Shown one piece after another: positions 9,061 to 23,070 of a DNA stretch of 64,000 bases (positions are counted from its first letter, which is position 1; each line of letters starts with the position of its first letter). The position numbers were made by a program, and so were the translations under genes. Origin of the DNA: Allolobophora icterica (taxonomy: Eukaryota > Annelida > Clitellata > Crassiclitellata > Lumbricidae); assembly GCA_963556255.1 (NCBI GenBank), contig OY744605.1, forward strand, positions 2,626,687 through 2,690,686. The letters are read 5' to 3'. Below the pieces are notes generated by a model, which worked only from the letters and a program-made list of their open reading frames with translations, had not been told where the DNA came from and searched no databases.

Positions 9061-10514
9061 GTACAAAAAACTGTAAACAGTACTTTGTTAAAAAAATTCT
9101 ATGCATTACATTCACAAACATCCGTTTACATTTAAACATTCATTCGATTCAGTGCATAAATTGACATAAAATAAAAACATTGACTTTTATGTTTGCTTTT
9201 TACAAATAAAAGCATACGGAAAATTGTACTTTGTTTTTGTCTGCATGGATAGCTGCGAACCATGGGCATATTTAGGGGAGTTACGGGTTCAACCTCCAAA
9301 TAACTTGCAAAATACAAAAAACACTTTCAAAACTGAGCACACACTCTGTGACCATGTCCAATGGAACTCTCCGAAATTGGAAACCCTAAAATCGTCTCTT
9401 GGCTAAGCCTCTGTGAAGAACATTCAAGAACTTCCCAATCCTAACGTCTAGACAAACACTATCGCAGATGAAGAATACGAAGACATTATGCTCTCAAAAC
9501 CCTCCTTGTTTCATAATAGGCCTATAACATAACCAAGCGATGACCCCAAAGGAGGTGCCAGCACACCTCTTACAGACGACAATATCTACTGGTAACCTAT
9601 CCCCTTACGAGGTAGTTACTGGTTAAATTGCCTAGTAGCATAAACAGTTATCACCCGCTTTAGGTTAAAATGTTATTTCAAAAGAGTTATTTACAAACAA
9701 ATATCACCCACATATAAATGTATAGCAAAAAAAGGCCTACGCCCAAAACCAGCATAAACCCTAGAAGAGAAAACACGTGACTGTAACTGGTTCAAACTTA
9801 AGAAGTTATCCTCAAACTAAAGACGCACCAAAGGCTATTGTTATCAAGATGAAGCACCAGTATACACTGACTAAGCAGCAGTCAATGATGCTGAGCAACT
9901 GTACATGCAAGACTTAAAATTAAGATTAATTAATTAATTAAATTAATTAAGATTAATTTATTAAGATTCATACTCGGTAACCATCACAGGAAGGAATTCG
10001 AGCCTGAGAAACTATGAAAGTGAGCACTCAGACCAATCTGCTACAGTGTCAGACTTAGCTTTGTGACCTTCACTGTAGTGTAACCAATTACTTAACTCTG
10101 AGAAATTACCATATATGCAAACCATGCCAAAGTAAGGGTACAGCTGGGAAAATAAAATTTTAAGACCGTGACTCTGTAACACTGTTTGGATGCGACGCAC
10201 AGCATCAGTCGCAATGTCCATTGATCGAGTGTAATAATTATTTTCATGAGGATTGAGCATGAAACATAGCGACTGATTTTCAATTATTCTTATTATAAAC
10301 CATAAAAATTAACTCGTTAATATGCTGGGACGGAGTCGACTGACGATGCCCACCCACGAATGATCTTGGTTTTCCTGATTTGTGATTTACACACCGGCGT
10401 CATAGATTATTGTGTAATACTACAAATAATAAATAAAAATAACAATAATAATAGCCATTCCAGAACAATGCCCCTAATTTTTGAACTCCCGAGGGATAAT
10501 ATGTATATCGGGGA

Positions 10515-10555
<41 letters not shown>

Positions 10556-10762
10556 TAATAATAATGTGATTTAATAAAATGCTAGATTCAATTAAATGAT
10601 GTAACTTACTCTACGAAATATAATTATTATAATAATATTTAAAAAAAAATAATGGCCATTTTCTCTTGATTTTGATCTTTGACCTTGAAATAACTTTGGA
10701 TTGTGTTAGCTGACCAAACCACCGTTTTACACCCTTCTACAGGCGAGCAGCAGACTCCACAG

Positions 10763-10926
10763 ACGAAGGGGAAAGGTATTTCACATCAAAACGGATGATG
10801 GACGCTGACATGATGAAACTCGAGTTCACAGATGCATGTCGTCGGATGCATGAAGAATGGCAGATGAAGTCAGATGAAGAAAAAGCAGAATACGAGAGAG
10901 AGGCAAAGAAGCGTAGAAAAGTGTAA
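10763..10926 (+). CDS. A4: HMG-box-like terminal exon
   Basis: Open through to TAA at 10924-10926, with Gln restored at the position that is a stop in A1 and A3. The upstream tract reads CCGTTTTACAC, one base shorter than in A2, which lies in the presumed intron and does not touch the exon. Confidence 0.42.
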
Positions 10927-11616
10927 GGAAAAAACTGTAAGCCAGTAGTACCTTGTACTAAAAAACTCAGCATTTTGTTCATAAACGTTGTTTATATTGA
11001 CCCTACTGTTACTTTTATTCACAATACATTGATAAAGTTAAAGAGTTATTCTGTTCGGTATATAAATTACCATAAACTGACTTACATTTGCTTTTTAATA
11101 ATATGTTATGGAGACTTGTACTTTGTTTTTGTCTGCAAGGAGAGCTACGAACCACGGGCATATTTAGGGGAGTTATGGGTTCAACTTCCCCAAATAAATT
11201 GCAAAATACAAAAACACTTAACTTTCAAAACTGAGCACATACTCTGTGACCATATCCAATGGAACTCCTCGAAATAGGAAACCCCTAAAATAGGCCTATA
11301 ACTTAACCAAGCGATGACACGGAAGTAGTTACTGGTTGCCTAGTAGCATGACAGTTATCACTCGCTTGAGGTTAACATGTTATTTCAAAAGTTATTTACA
11401 AACAAATATCACCCACATATATGTATAGCAAAAAAGGCCTACGCCCAAAACCAGCAAAAACCCTAGAAGATAAAACACGTGACTGTAACTGGTTCAAAAT
11501 TAAGAAGTTATCCTTAAACTAAAGACGCACCAAAGGCTACAAGACAAATGAACGAGACAGAAACGGCGGCTTATGATGTGGCAGCAAAGCGTCGTCTAAT
11601 GGTGTAAGCGTTTAAG

Positions 11617-11905
11617 CACAGTATAAATAATTACACAGTACGTCGACTCCCGGCCGATGCAGCAGTGATCGACCGCTATTTTGAAACTCAGTCGCTTACA
11701 CGCCGATACACCGGAACCCATCACATCAAATATTTTTTAAACGTTACAACATTGAGGACTTCATTAGAATTAACAATATTATTTTTAACGTTAATTTCAG
11801 CTTAAATCTATAATTCAAAAGCTCAGTTTCAAAATGGCGTCACCCCAAAAACTAGTCAACAGGCAGCGATGGGAGTCGACGTACTCTGTAATTATTTATA
11901 CTGTG
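11617..11905. mobile_element. 289-bp MITE, unit 4
   Basis: Both termini are intact. Length is unchanged from unit 1. Confidence 0.78.
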
Positions 11906-12392
11906 GTTTAAGCAACGTTGAAGTTTTGTGACGCCCGAGGGATCATGTTTACCTCGGGCAAAAAATAATGTGCTTTAATAAAATGACAGATACAATTAAA
12001 TGATGTAACTTACTGTACGAAATATAATAATTATAATATTAATAATATTTAAAAAAATAATAATGGCCATTTTCTCTTGATTTTGACCTTTGACCTTGAA
12101 ATAACCTTGGATTATGTTAGCTTTTTTGTACAATGTCTTCTCGAATGTAGCCCTTATCGGCCAGAGAAAAAGGTAAAAGAATAATCCAAATATAACAATA
12201 TTTGAATGAGCTATTTTCTTTATTTTGACCTTTTTCACCTTGAAATAACCATCCATCCATCCATCCGTCCGTCCGTCCGTCCGTTCATTCGTTCAGACAG
12301 ACTTCAGCGATATAAAATATCTGAACATATTTAAGGTGTTAATATTTTAAACTACTGCCTCCAGGTATAAATTAAACGACCTGCACCCGCAG

Positions 12393-12562
12393 ATGAAGGT
12401 GAACGCTATTTCACGTCGGTAAGAATGCTGGAAGATGATATGATGGCTCTGCCTTGGACAACCGCTATGCGTCTGATCCATGAAGAATGGGTGAGCAAGA
12501 CCGATGAGGAAAAGGAAAGCTTCGAGAGAGCAGCAAGGAACAGCAAGCGACAAAAAGTTTAG
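12393..12562 (+). CDS. B4: HMG-box-like terminal exon, B type 2
   Basis: Open, with the same residues as B2. Confidence 0.45.
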
Positions 12563-14016
12563 GTACAAAAAACTGTAAACAGTACTTTGTTAAAAAAATT
12601 CTATGCATTACATTCACAAACATCCGTTTACATTTAAACATTCATTCGATTCAGTGCATAAATTGACATAAAATAAAAACATTGACTTTTATGTTTGCTT
12701 TTTACAAATAAAAGCATACGGAAAATTGTACTTTGTTTTTGTCTGCATGGATAGCTGCGAACCATGGGCATATTTAGGGGAGTTACGGGTTCAACCTCCA
12801 AATAACTTGCAAAATACAAAAAACACTTTCAAAACTGAGCACACACTCTGTGACCATGTCCAATGGAACTCTCCGAAATTGGAAACCCTAAAATCGTCTC
12901 TTGGCTAAGCCTCTGTGAAGAACATTCAAGAACTTCCCAATCCTAACGTCTAGACAAACACTATCGCAGATGAAGAATACGAAGACATTATGCTCTCAAA
13001 ACCCTCCTTGTTTCATAATAGGCCTATAACATAACCAAGCGATGACCCCAAAGGAGGTGCCAGTACACCTCTTACAGACGACAATATCTACTGGTAACCT
13101 ATCCCCTTACGAGGTAGTTACTGGTTAAATTGCCTAGTAGCATAAACAGTTATCACCCGCTTTAGGTTAAAATGTTATTTCAAAAGAGTTATTTACAAAC
13201 AAATATCACCCACATATAAATGTATAGCAAAAAAAGGCCTACGCCCAAAACCAGCATAAACCCTAGAAGAGAAAACACGTGACTGTAACTGGTTCAAACT
13301 TAAGAAGTTATCCTCAAACTAAAGACGCACCAAAGGCTATTGTTATCAAGATGAAGCACCAGTATACACTGACTAAGCAGCAGTCAATGATGCTGAGCAA
13401 CTGTACATGCAAGACTTAAAATTAAGATTAATTAATTAATTAAATTAATTAAGATTAATTTATTAAGATTCATACTCGGTAACCATCACAGGAAGGAATT
13501 CGAGCCTGAGAAACTATGAAAGTGAGCACTCAGACCAATCTGCTACAGTGTCAGACTTAGCTTTGTGACCTTCACTGTAGTGTAACCAATTACTTAACTC
13601 TGAGAAATTACCATATATGCAAACCATGCCAAAGTAAGGGTACAGCTGGGAAAATAAAATTTTAAGACCGTGACTCTGTAACACTGTTTGGATGCGACGC
13701 ACAGCATCAGTCGCAATGTCCATTGATCGAGTGTAATAATTATTTTCATGAGGATTGAGCATGAAACATAGCGACTGATTTTCAATTATTCTTATTATAA
13801 ACCATAAAAATTAACTCGTTAATATGCTGGGACGGAGTCGACTGACGATGCCCACCCACGAATGATCTTGGTTTTCCTGATTTGTGATTTACACACCGGC
13901 GTCATAGATTATTGTGTAATACTACAAATAATAAATAAAAATAACAATAATAATAGCCATTCCAGAACAATGCCCCTAATTTTTGAACTCCCGAGGGATA
14001 ATATGTATATCGGGGA

Positions 14017-14060
<44 letters not shown>

Positions 14061-14268
14061 TAATAATAATGTGATTTAATAAAATGCTAGATTCAATTAA
14101 ATGATGTAACTTACTCTACGAAATATAATTATTATAATAATATTTAAAAAAAAATAATGGCCATTTTCTCTTGATTTTGATCTTTGACCTTGAAATAACT
14201 TTGGATTGTGTTAGCTGACCAAACCACCGTGTTTACACCCTTCTACAGGCGAGCAGCAGACTCCACAG

Positions 14269-14432
14269 ACGAAGGGGAAAGGTATTTCACATCAAAACGG
14301 ATGATGGACGCTGACATGATGAAACTCGAGTTCACAGATGCATGTCGTCGGATGCATGAAGAATGGCAGATGAAGTCAGATGAAGAAAAAGCAGAATACG
14401 AGAGAGAGGCAAAGAAGCGTAGAAAAGTGTAA
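14269..14432 (+). CDS. A5: HMG-box-like terminal exon
   Basis: Open. Its predicted residues are the same as A2, and the upstream polypyrimidine/acceptor region (CCGTGTTTACACCC) also matches A2. Confidence 0.42.
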
Positions 14433-15125
14433 GGCAAAATCTGTAAGCCAGTAGTACCTTGTACTAAAAAAACTCAGCATTTTGTTCATAAACGTTGTTT
14501 ATATTGACCCTACTGTTACTTTTATTCACAATACATTGATAAAGTTAAAGAGTTATTCTGTTCGGTATATAAATTACCATAAACTGACTTTTACATTTGC
14601 TTTTTAATAATATGTTATGGAGACTTGTACTTTGTTTTTGTCTGCAAGGAGAGCTACGAACCACGGGCATATTTAGGGGAGTTATGGGTTCAACTTCCCC
14701 AAATAAATTGCAAAATACAAAAACACTTAACTTTCAAAACTGAGCACATACTCTGTGACCATATCCAATGGAACTCCTCGAAATAGGAAACCCCTAAAAT
14801 AGGCCTATAACTTAACCAAGCGATGACACGGAAGTAGTTACTGGTTGCCTAGTAGCATGACAGTTATCACTCGCTTGAGGTTAACATGTTATTTCAAAAG
14901 TTATTTACAAACAAATATCACCCACATATATGTATAGCAAAAAAGGCCTACGCCCAAAACCAGCAAAAACCCTAGAAGATAAAACACGTGACTGTAACTG
15001 GTTCAAAATTAAGAAGTTATCCTTAAACTAAAGACGCACCAAAGGCTACAAGACAAATGAACGAGACAGAAACGGCGGCTTATGATGTGGCAGCAAAGCG
15101 TCGTCTAATGGTGTAAGCGTTTAAG

Positions 15126-15414
15126 CACAGTATAAATAATTACACAGTACGTCGACTCCCGGCCGATGCAGCAGTGATCGACCGCTATTTTGAAACTCAG
15201 TCGCTTACACGCCGATACACCGGAACCCATCACATCAAATATTTTTTAAACGTTACAACATTGAGGACTTCATTAGAATTAACAATATTATTTTTAACGT
15301 TAATTTCAGCTTAAATCTATAATTCAAAAGCTCAGTTTCAAAATGGCGTCACCCCAAAAACTAGTCAACAGGCAGCGATGGGAGTCGACGTACTCTGTAA
15401 TTATTTATACTGTG
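15126..15414. mobile_element. 289-bp MITE, unit 5
   Basis: Both termini are intact. Length is unchanged. Confidence 0.78.
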
Positions 15415-15901
15415 GTTTAAGCAACGTTGAAGTTTTGTGACGCCCGAGGGATCATGTTTACCTCGGGCAAAAAATAATGTGCTTTAATAAAATGACAGAT
15501 ACAATTAAATGATGTAACTTACTGTACGAAATATAATAATTATAATATTAATAATATTTAAAAAAATAATAATGGCCATTTTCTCTTGATTTTGACCTTT
15601 GACCTTGAAATAACCTTGGATTATGTTAGCTTTTTTGTACAATGTCTTCTCGAATGTAGCCCTTATCGGCCAGAGAAAAAGGTAAAAGAATAATCCAAAT
15701 ATAACAATATTTGAATGAGCTATTTTCTTTATTTTGACCTTTTTCACCTTGAAATAACCATCCATCCATCCATCCGTCCGTCCGTCCGTCCGTTCATTCG
15801 TTCAGACAGACTTCAGCGATATAAAATATCTGAACATATTTAAGGTGTTAATATTTTAAACTACTGCCTCCAGGTATAAATTAAACGACCTGCACCCGCA
15901 G

Positions 15902-16071
15902 ATGAAGGTGAACGCTATTTCACGTCGGTAAGAATGCTGGAAGATGATATGATGGCTCTGCCTTGGACAACCGCTATGCGTCTGATCCATGAAGAATGGG
16001 TGAGCAAGACCGATGAGGAAAAGGAAAGCTTCGAGAGAGCAGCAAGGAACAGCAAGCGACAAAAAGTTTAG
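15902..16071 (+). CDS. B5: HMG-box-like terminal exon, B type 2
   Basis: Open, with the same residues as B2. Confidence 0.45.
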
Positions 16072-17525
16072 GTACAAAAAACTGTAAACAGTACTTTGTT
16101 AAAAAAATTCTATGCATTACATTCACAAACATCCGTTTACATTTAAACATTCATTCGATTCAGTGCATAAATTGACATAAAATAAAAACATTGACTTTTA
16201 TGTTTGCTTTTTACAAATAAAAGCATACGGAAAATTGTACTTTGTTTTTGTCTGCATGGATAGCTGCGAACCATGGGCATATTTAGGGGAGTTACGGGTT
16301 CAACCTCCAAATAACTTGCAAAATACAAAAAACACTTTCAAAACTGAGCACACACTCTGTGACCATGTCCAATGGAACTCTCCGAAATTGGAAACCCTAA
16401 AATCGTCTCTTGGCTAAGCCTCTGTGAAGAACATTCAAGAACTTCCCAATCCTAACGTCTAGACAAACACTATCGCAGATGAAGAATACGAAGACATTAT
16501 GCTCTCAAAACCCTCCTTGTTTCATAATAGGCCTATAACATAACCAAGCGATGACCCCAAAGGAGGTGCCAGTACACCTCTTACAGACGACAATATCTAC
16601 TGGTAACCTATCCCCTTACGAGGTAGTTACTGGTTAAATTGCCTAGTAGCATAAACAGTTATCACCCGCTTTAGGTTAAAATGTTATTTCAAAAGAGTTA
16701 TTTACAAACAAATATCACCCACATATAAATGTATAGCAAAAAAAGGCCTACGCCCAAAACCAGCATAAACCCTAGAAGAGAAAACACGTGACTGTAACTG
16801 GTTCAAACTTAAGAAGTTATCCTCAAACTAAAGACGCACCAAAGGCTATTGTTATCAAGATGAAGCACCAGTATACACTGACTAAGCAGCAGTCAATGAT
16901 GCTGAGCAACTGTACATGCAAGACTTAAAATTAAGATTAATTAATTAATTAAATTAATTAAGATTAATTTATTAAGATTCATACTCGGTAACCATCACAG
17001 GAAGGAATTCGAGCCTGAGAAACTATGAAAGTGAGCACTCAGACCAATCTGCTACAGTGTCAGACTTAGCTTTGTGACCTTCACTGTAGTGTAACCAATT
17101 ACTTAACTCTGAGAAATTACCATATATGCAAACCATGCCAAAGTAAGGGTACAGCTGGGAAAATAAAATTTTAAGACCGTGACTCTGTAACACTGTTTGG
17201 ATGCGACGCACAGCATCAGTCGCAATGTCCATTGATCGAGTGTAATAATTATTTTCATGAGGATTGAGCATGAAACATAGCGACTGATTTTCAATTATTC
17301 TTATTATAAACCATAAAAATTAACTCGTTAATATGCTGGGACGGAGTCGACTGACGATGCCCACCCACGAATGATCTTGGTTTTCCTGATTTGTGATTTA
17401 CACACCGGCGTCATAGATTATTGTGTAATACTACAAATAATAAATAAAAATAACAATAATAATAGCCATTCCAGAACAATGCCCCTAATTTTTGAACTCC
17501 CGAGGGATAATATGTATATCGGGGA

Positions 17526-17572
<47 letters not shown>

Positions 17573-17780
17573 TAATAATAATGTGATTTAATAAAATGCT
17601 AGATTCAATTAAATGATGTAACTTACTCTACGAAATATAATTATTATAATAATATTTAAAAAAAAATAATGGCCATTTTCTCTTGATTTTGATCTTTGAC
17701 CTTGAAATAACTTTGGATTGTGCTAGCTGACCAAACCACCGTGTTTACACCCTTCTACAGGCGAGCAGCAGACTCCACAG

Positions 17781-17944
17781 ACGAAGGGGAAAGGTATTTC
17801 ACATCAAAACGGATGATGGACGCTGACATGATGAAACTCGAGTTCACAGATGCATGTCGTCGGATGCATGAAGAATGGCAGATGAAGTCAGATGAAGAAA
17901 AAGCAGAATACGAGAGAGAGGCAAAGAAGCGTAGAAAAGTGTAA
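17781..17944 (+). CDS. A6: HMG-box-like terminal exon
   Basis: Open. Its residues match A2. The only nearby change seen is GTGCTAGCTGACC in place of GTGTTAGCTGACC upstream of the acceptor. Confidence 0.42.
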
Positions 17945-18637
17945 GGCAAAATCTGTAAGCCAGTAGTACCTTGTACTAAAAAAACTCAGCATTTTGTTCA
18001 TAAACGTTGTTTATATTGACCCTACTGTTACTTTTATTCACAATACATTGATAAAGTTAAAGAGTTATTCTGTTCGGTATATAAATTACCATAAACTGAC
18101 TTTTACATTTGCTTTTTAATAATATGTTATGGAGACTTGTACTTTGTTTTTGTCTGCAAGGAGAGCTACGAACCACGGGCATATTTAGGGGAGTTATGGG
18201 TTCAACTTCCCCAAATAAATTGCAAAATACAAAAACACTTAACTTTCAAAACTGAGCACATACTCTGTGACCATATCCAATGGAACTCCTCGAAATAGGA
18301 AACCCCTAAAATAGGCCTATAACTTAACCAAGCGATGACACGGAAGTAGTTACTGGTTGCCTAGTAGCATGACAGTTATCACTCGCTTGAGGTTAACATG
18401 TTATTTCAAAAGTTATTTACAAACAAATATCACCCACATATATGTATAGCAAAAAAGGCCTACGCCCAAAACCAGCAAAAACCCTAGAAGATAAAACACG
18501 TGACTGTAACTGGTTCAAAATTAAGAAGTTATCCTTAAACTAAAGACGCACCAAAGGCTACAAGACAAATGAACGAGACAGAAACGGCGGCTTATGATGT
18601 GGCAGCAAAGCGTCGTCTAATGGTGTAAGCGTTTAAG

Positions 18638-18926
18638 CACAGTATAAATAATTACACAGTACGTCGACTCCCGGCCGATGCAGCAGTGATCGACCGCTAT
18701 TTTGAAACTCAGTCGCTTACACGCCGATACACCGGAACCCATCACATCAAATATTTTTTAAACGTTACAACATTGAGGACTTCATTAGAATTAACAATAT
18801 TATTTTTAACGTTAATTTCAGCTTAAATCTATAATTCAAAAGCTCAGTTTCAAAATGGCGTCACCCCAAAAACTAGTCAACAGGCAGCGATGGGAGTCGA
18901 CGTACTCTGTAATTATTTATACTGTG
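18638..18926. mobile_element. 289-bp MITE, unit 6
   Basis: Both termini are intact. Length is unchanged. Confidence 0.78.
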
Positions 18927-19413
18927 GTTTAAGCAACGTTGAAGTTTTGTGACGCCCGAGGGATCATGTTTACCTCGGGCAAAAAATAATGTGCTTTAAT
19001 AAAATGACAGATACAATTAAATGATGTAACTTACTGTACGAAATATAATAATTATAATATTAATAATATTTAAAAAAATAATAATGGCCATTTTCTCTTG
19101 ATTTTGACCTTTGACCTTGAAATAACCTTGGATTATGTTAGCTTTTTTGTACAATGTCTTCTCGAATGTAGCCCTTATCGGCCAGAGAAAAAGGTAAAAG
19201 AATAATCCAAATATAACAATATTTGAATGAGCTATTTTCTTTATTTTGACCTTTTTCACCTTGAAATAACCATCCATCCATCCATCCGTCCGTCCGTCCG
19301 TCCGTTCATTCGTTCAGACAGACTTCAGCGATATAAAATATCTGAACATATTTAAGGTGTTAATATTTTAAACTACTGCCTCCAGGTATAAATTAAACGA
19401 CCTGCACCCGCAG

Positions 19414-19583
19414 ATGAAGGTGAACGCTATTTCACGTCGGTAAGAATGCTGGAAGATGATATGATGGCTCTGCCTTGGACAACCGCTATGCGTCTGATCC
19501 GCGAAGAATGGGAGAGCAAGTCCGATGAGGAAAAGGAAAGCTTTGAGAGAGCAGCAAGGAACAGCAAGCGACAAAAAGTTTAG
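19414..19583 (+). CDS. B6: HMG-box-like terminal exon, B type 1
   Basis: Open, with the same residues as B1. The downstream flank has CATCGACTTTT in place of CATTGACTTTT. Confidence 0.45.
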
Positions 19584-21029
19584 GTACAAAAACTGTATAG
19601 AGTACTTTGTTAAAAAAATTCTATGCATTACATTCACAAACATCCGTTTACATTTAAACATTCATTCGATTCAGTGCATAAATTGACATAAAATAAAAAC
19701 ATCGACTTTTATGTTTGCTTTTTACAAATAAAAGCATATGGAAAATTGTACTTTGTTTTTGTCTGCATGGATAGCTGCGAACCATGGGCATATTTAGGGG
19801 AGTTACGGGTTCAACCTCCAAATAACTTGCAAAATACAAAAAACACTTTCAAAACGGAGCACACACTCTGTGACCATGTCCAATGGAACTCTCCGAAATT
19901 GGAAACCCCAAAATCGTCTCTTGGCTAAGCCTCTGTGAAGAACATTCAAGAACTTCCCAATCCTAACGTCTAGACAAACACTATCGCAGATGAAGAATAC
20001 GAAGACATTATGCTCTCAAAACCCTCCTTGTTTCATAATAGGCCTATAACATAACCAAGCGATGACCCCAAAGGAGGTGCCAGCACACCTCTTACAGACG
20101 ACAATATCTACTGGTAACCTATCCCCTTACGAGGTAGTTACTGGTTACATAGTAGCATAAACAGTTATCACCCGCTTTAGGTTAAAGTGTTATTTCAAAA
20201 GAGTTATTTACAAACAAATATCACCCACATATATGTATAGCAAAAAAGGCCTACGCCCAAAACCAGCATAAACCCTAGAAGAGAAAACACGTGACTGTAA
20301 CTGGTTCAAAATTAAGAAGTTATCCTCAAACTAAAGACGCACCAAAGGCTATTGTTATCAAGATGAAGCACCAGTATACACTGACTAAGCAGCAGTCAAT
20401 GATGCTGAGCAACAGTACATGAAAGACTTAAAATTAAGATTAATTAATTAATTTAATTAATTAAGATTAATTTATTAAGATTCATACTCGGTAACCATCA
20501 CAGGAAGGAGTTCAAGCCTGAGAAACTATGAAAGTGAGCACTCAGACCAATCTGCTACAGTGTCAGACTTAGCTTTGTGACCTTCACTGTAGTGTAACCA
20601 ATTAATTAACTCTGAGAAATTACCATATATGCAAACCATGCCAAAGTAAGGGTACAGCTGGGAAAATAAAATTTTAAGACCGTGACCCTGTAACACTGTT
20701 TGGATGCGAGGCACAGCATCAGTCGCAATGTCCATTGATCGAGTGTAATAATTATTTTCATGAGGATTGAGCATGAAACATAGCGACTGATTTTCAATTA
20801 TTCTTATTATAAACCATAAAAATTAACTCTAGTTAATATGCTGGGACGGAGTCGACTGACGATGCCCACCCACGAATGATCTTGGTTTTCCTGATTTGTG
20901 ATTTACACACCGGCGTCATAGATATTGTGTAATACTACAAATAATAAATAAAAATAACAACAATAATAGCCATTCCAGAACAATGCCCCTAATTTTTGAA
21001 CTCCCGAGGGATAATATGTATATCGGGGA

Positions 21030-21072
<43 letters not shown>

Positions 21073-21270
21073 TGATTTAATAAAATGCTAGATTCAATTA
21101 AATGATGTAACTTACTCTACGAAATATAATTATTATAATAATATTAAAAAAAATAATAATGGCCATTTTCTCTTGATTTTGATCTTTGACCTTGAAATAA
21201 CTTTGGATTGTGTTAGCTGACCAAACCACCGTGTTTACACCCTTCTACAGGCGAGCAGCAGACTCCACAG

Positions 21271-21434
21271 ACGAAGGGGAAAGGTATTTCACATCAAAAC
21301 GGATGATGGACGCTGACATGATGAAACTCGAGTTCACAGATGCATGTCGTCGGATGCATGAAGAATGGCAGATGAAGTCAGATGAAGAAAAAGCAGAATA
21401 CGAGAGAGAGGCAAAGAAGCGTAGAAAAGTGTAA
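21271..21434 (+). CDS. A7: HMG-box-like terminal exon
   Basis: Open. Its residues match A2. The 3' flank has lost bases compared with A2 (AAAAACTCAG, GACTTACATTTGC). Confidence 0.42.
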
Positions 21435-22124
21435 GGCAAAATCTGTAAGCCAGTAGTACCTTGTACTAAAAAACTCAGCATTTTGTTCATAAACGTTGTT
21501 TATATTGACCCTACTGTTACTTTTATTCACAATACATTGATAAAGTTAAAGAGTTATTCTGTTCGGTATATAAATTACCATAAACTGACTTACATTTGCT
21601 TTTTAATAATATGTTATGGAGACTTGTACTTTGTTTTTGTCTGCAAGGAGAGCTACGAACCACGGGCATATTTAGGGGAGTTATGGGTTCAACTTCCCCA
21701 AATAAATTGCAAAATACAAAAACACTTAACTTTCAAAACTGAGCACATACTCTGTGACCATATCCAATGGAACTCCTCGAAATAGGAAACCCCTAAAATA
21801 GGCCTATAACTTAACCAAGCGATGACACGGAAGTAGTTACTGGTTGCCTAGTAGCATGACAGTTATCACTCGCTTGAGGTTAACATGTTATTTCAAAACT
21901 TATTTACAAACAAATATCACCCACATATATGTATAGCAAAAAAGGCCTACGCCCAAAACCAGCAAAAACCCTAGAAGATAAAACACGTGACTGTAACTGG
22001 TTCAAAATTAAGAAGTTATCCTTAAACTAAAGACGCACCAAAGGCTACAAGACAAATGAACGAGACAGAAACGGCGGCTTATGATGTGGCAGCAAAGCGT
22101 CGTCTAATGGTGTAAGCGTTTAAG

Positions 22125-22413
22125 CACAGTATAAATAATTACACAGTACGTCGACTCCCGGCCGATGCAGCAGTGATCGACCGCTATTTTGAAACTCAGT
22201 CGCTTACACGCCGATACACCGGAACCCATCACATCAAATATTTTTTAAACGTTACAACATTGAGGACTTCATTAGAATTAACAATATTATTTTTAACGTT
22301 AATTTCAGCTTAAATCTATAATTCAAAAGCTCAGTTTCAAAATGGCGTCACCCCAAAAACTAGTCAACAGGCAGCGATGGGAGTCGACGTACTCTGTAAT
22401 TATTTATACTGTG
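22125..22413. mobile_element. 289-bp MITE, unit 7
   Basis: Both termini are intact. Length is unchanged. Confidence 0.78.
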
Positions 22414-22900
22414 GTTTAAGCAACGTTGAAGTTTTGTGACGCCCGAGGGATCATGTTTACCTCGGGCAAAAAATAATGTGCTTTAATAAAATGACAGATA
22501 CAATTAAATGATGTAACTTACTGTACGAAATATAATAATTATAATATTAATAATATTTAAAAAAATAATAATGGCCATTTTCTCTTGATTTTGACCTTTG
22601 ACCTTGAAATAACCTTGGATTATGTTAGCTTTTTTGTACAATGTCTTCTCGAATGTAGCCCTTATCGGCCAGAGAAAAAGGTAAAAGAATAATCCAAATA
22701 TAACAATATTTGAATGAGCTATTTTCTTTATTTTGACCTTTTTCACCTTGAAATAACCATCCATCCATCCATCCGTCCGTCCGTCCGTCCGTTCATTCGT
22801 TCAGACAGACTTCAGCGATATAAAATATCTGAACATATTTAAGGTGTTAATATTTTAAACTACTGCCTCCAGGTATAAATTAAACGACCTGCACCCGCAG

Positions 22901-23070
22901 ATGAAGGTGAACGCTATTTCACGTCGGTAAGAATGCTGGAAGATGATATGATGGCTCTGCCTTGGACAACCGCTATGCGTCTGATCCGCGAAGAATGGGA
23001 GAGCAAGTCCGATGAGGAAAAGGAAAGCTTTGAGAGAGCAGCAAGGAACAGCAAGCGACAAAAAGTTTAG
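22901..23070 (+). CDS. B7: HMG-box-like terminal exon, B type 1
   Basis: Open, with the same residues as B1, and it shares the CATCGACTTTT flank with B6. Confidence 0.45.

Larger units (their letters stand above)
7000..10490 (+). repeat. Array unit 3 (A3-B3)
   Basis: Contains A exon 7266-7429 with the same nonsense codon as unit 1, at 7364-7366. MITE at 8123-8411; B exon 8891-9060 of type 2. The CCGT tract is two repeats shorter than in unit 2, a state shared only with units 8 and 9. Confidence 0.95.
10491..13992 (+). repeat. Array unit 4 (A4-B4)
   Basis: Contains A exon 10763-10926 (open), MITE 11617-11905 and B exon 12393-12562 of type 2. The A 3' flank reads AAGGAAAAAACTG and GACTTACATTTGC, variants found separately in units 8 and in 7/9. 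GCCAGTACACC near 13063 is shared with unit 5 only. Confidence 0.95.
13993..17501 (+). repeat. Array unit 5 (A5-B5)
   Basis: Contains A exon 14269-14432 (open), MITE 15126-15414 and B exon 15902-16071 of type 2. It shares the GCCAGTACACC variant with unit 4. At 3509 bp it is the longest unit; its AAT tract is one triplet longer than in unit 4 and one shorter than in unit 6. Confidence 0.95.
17502..21005 (+). repeat. Array unit 6 (A6-B6)
   Basis: Contains A exon 17781-17944 (open), MITE 18638-18926 and B exon 19414-19583 of type 1. The tail has the type-1 markers CTGGTTACATAGTAG, GCGAGGCACAGC and AACTCTAGTTAATATG, shared with unit 7. Its AAT tract is the longest of the interrupted class. Confidence 0.95.
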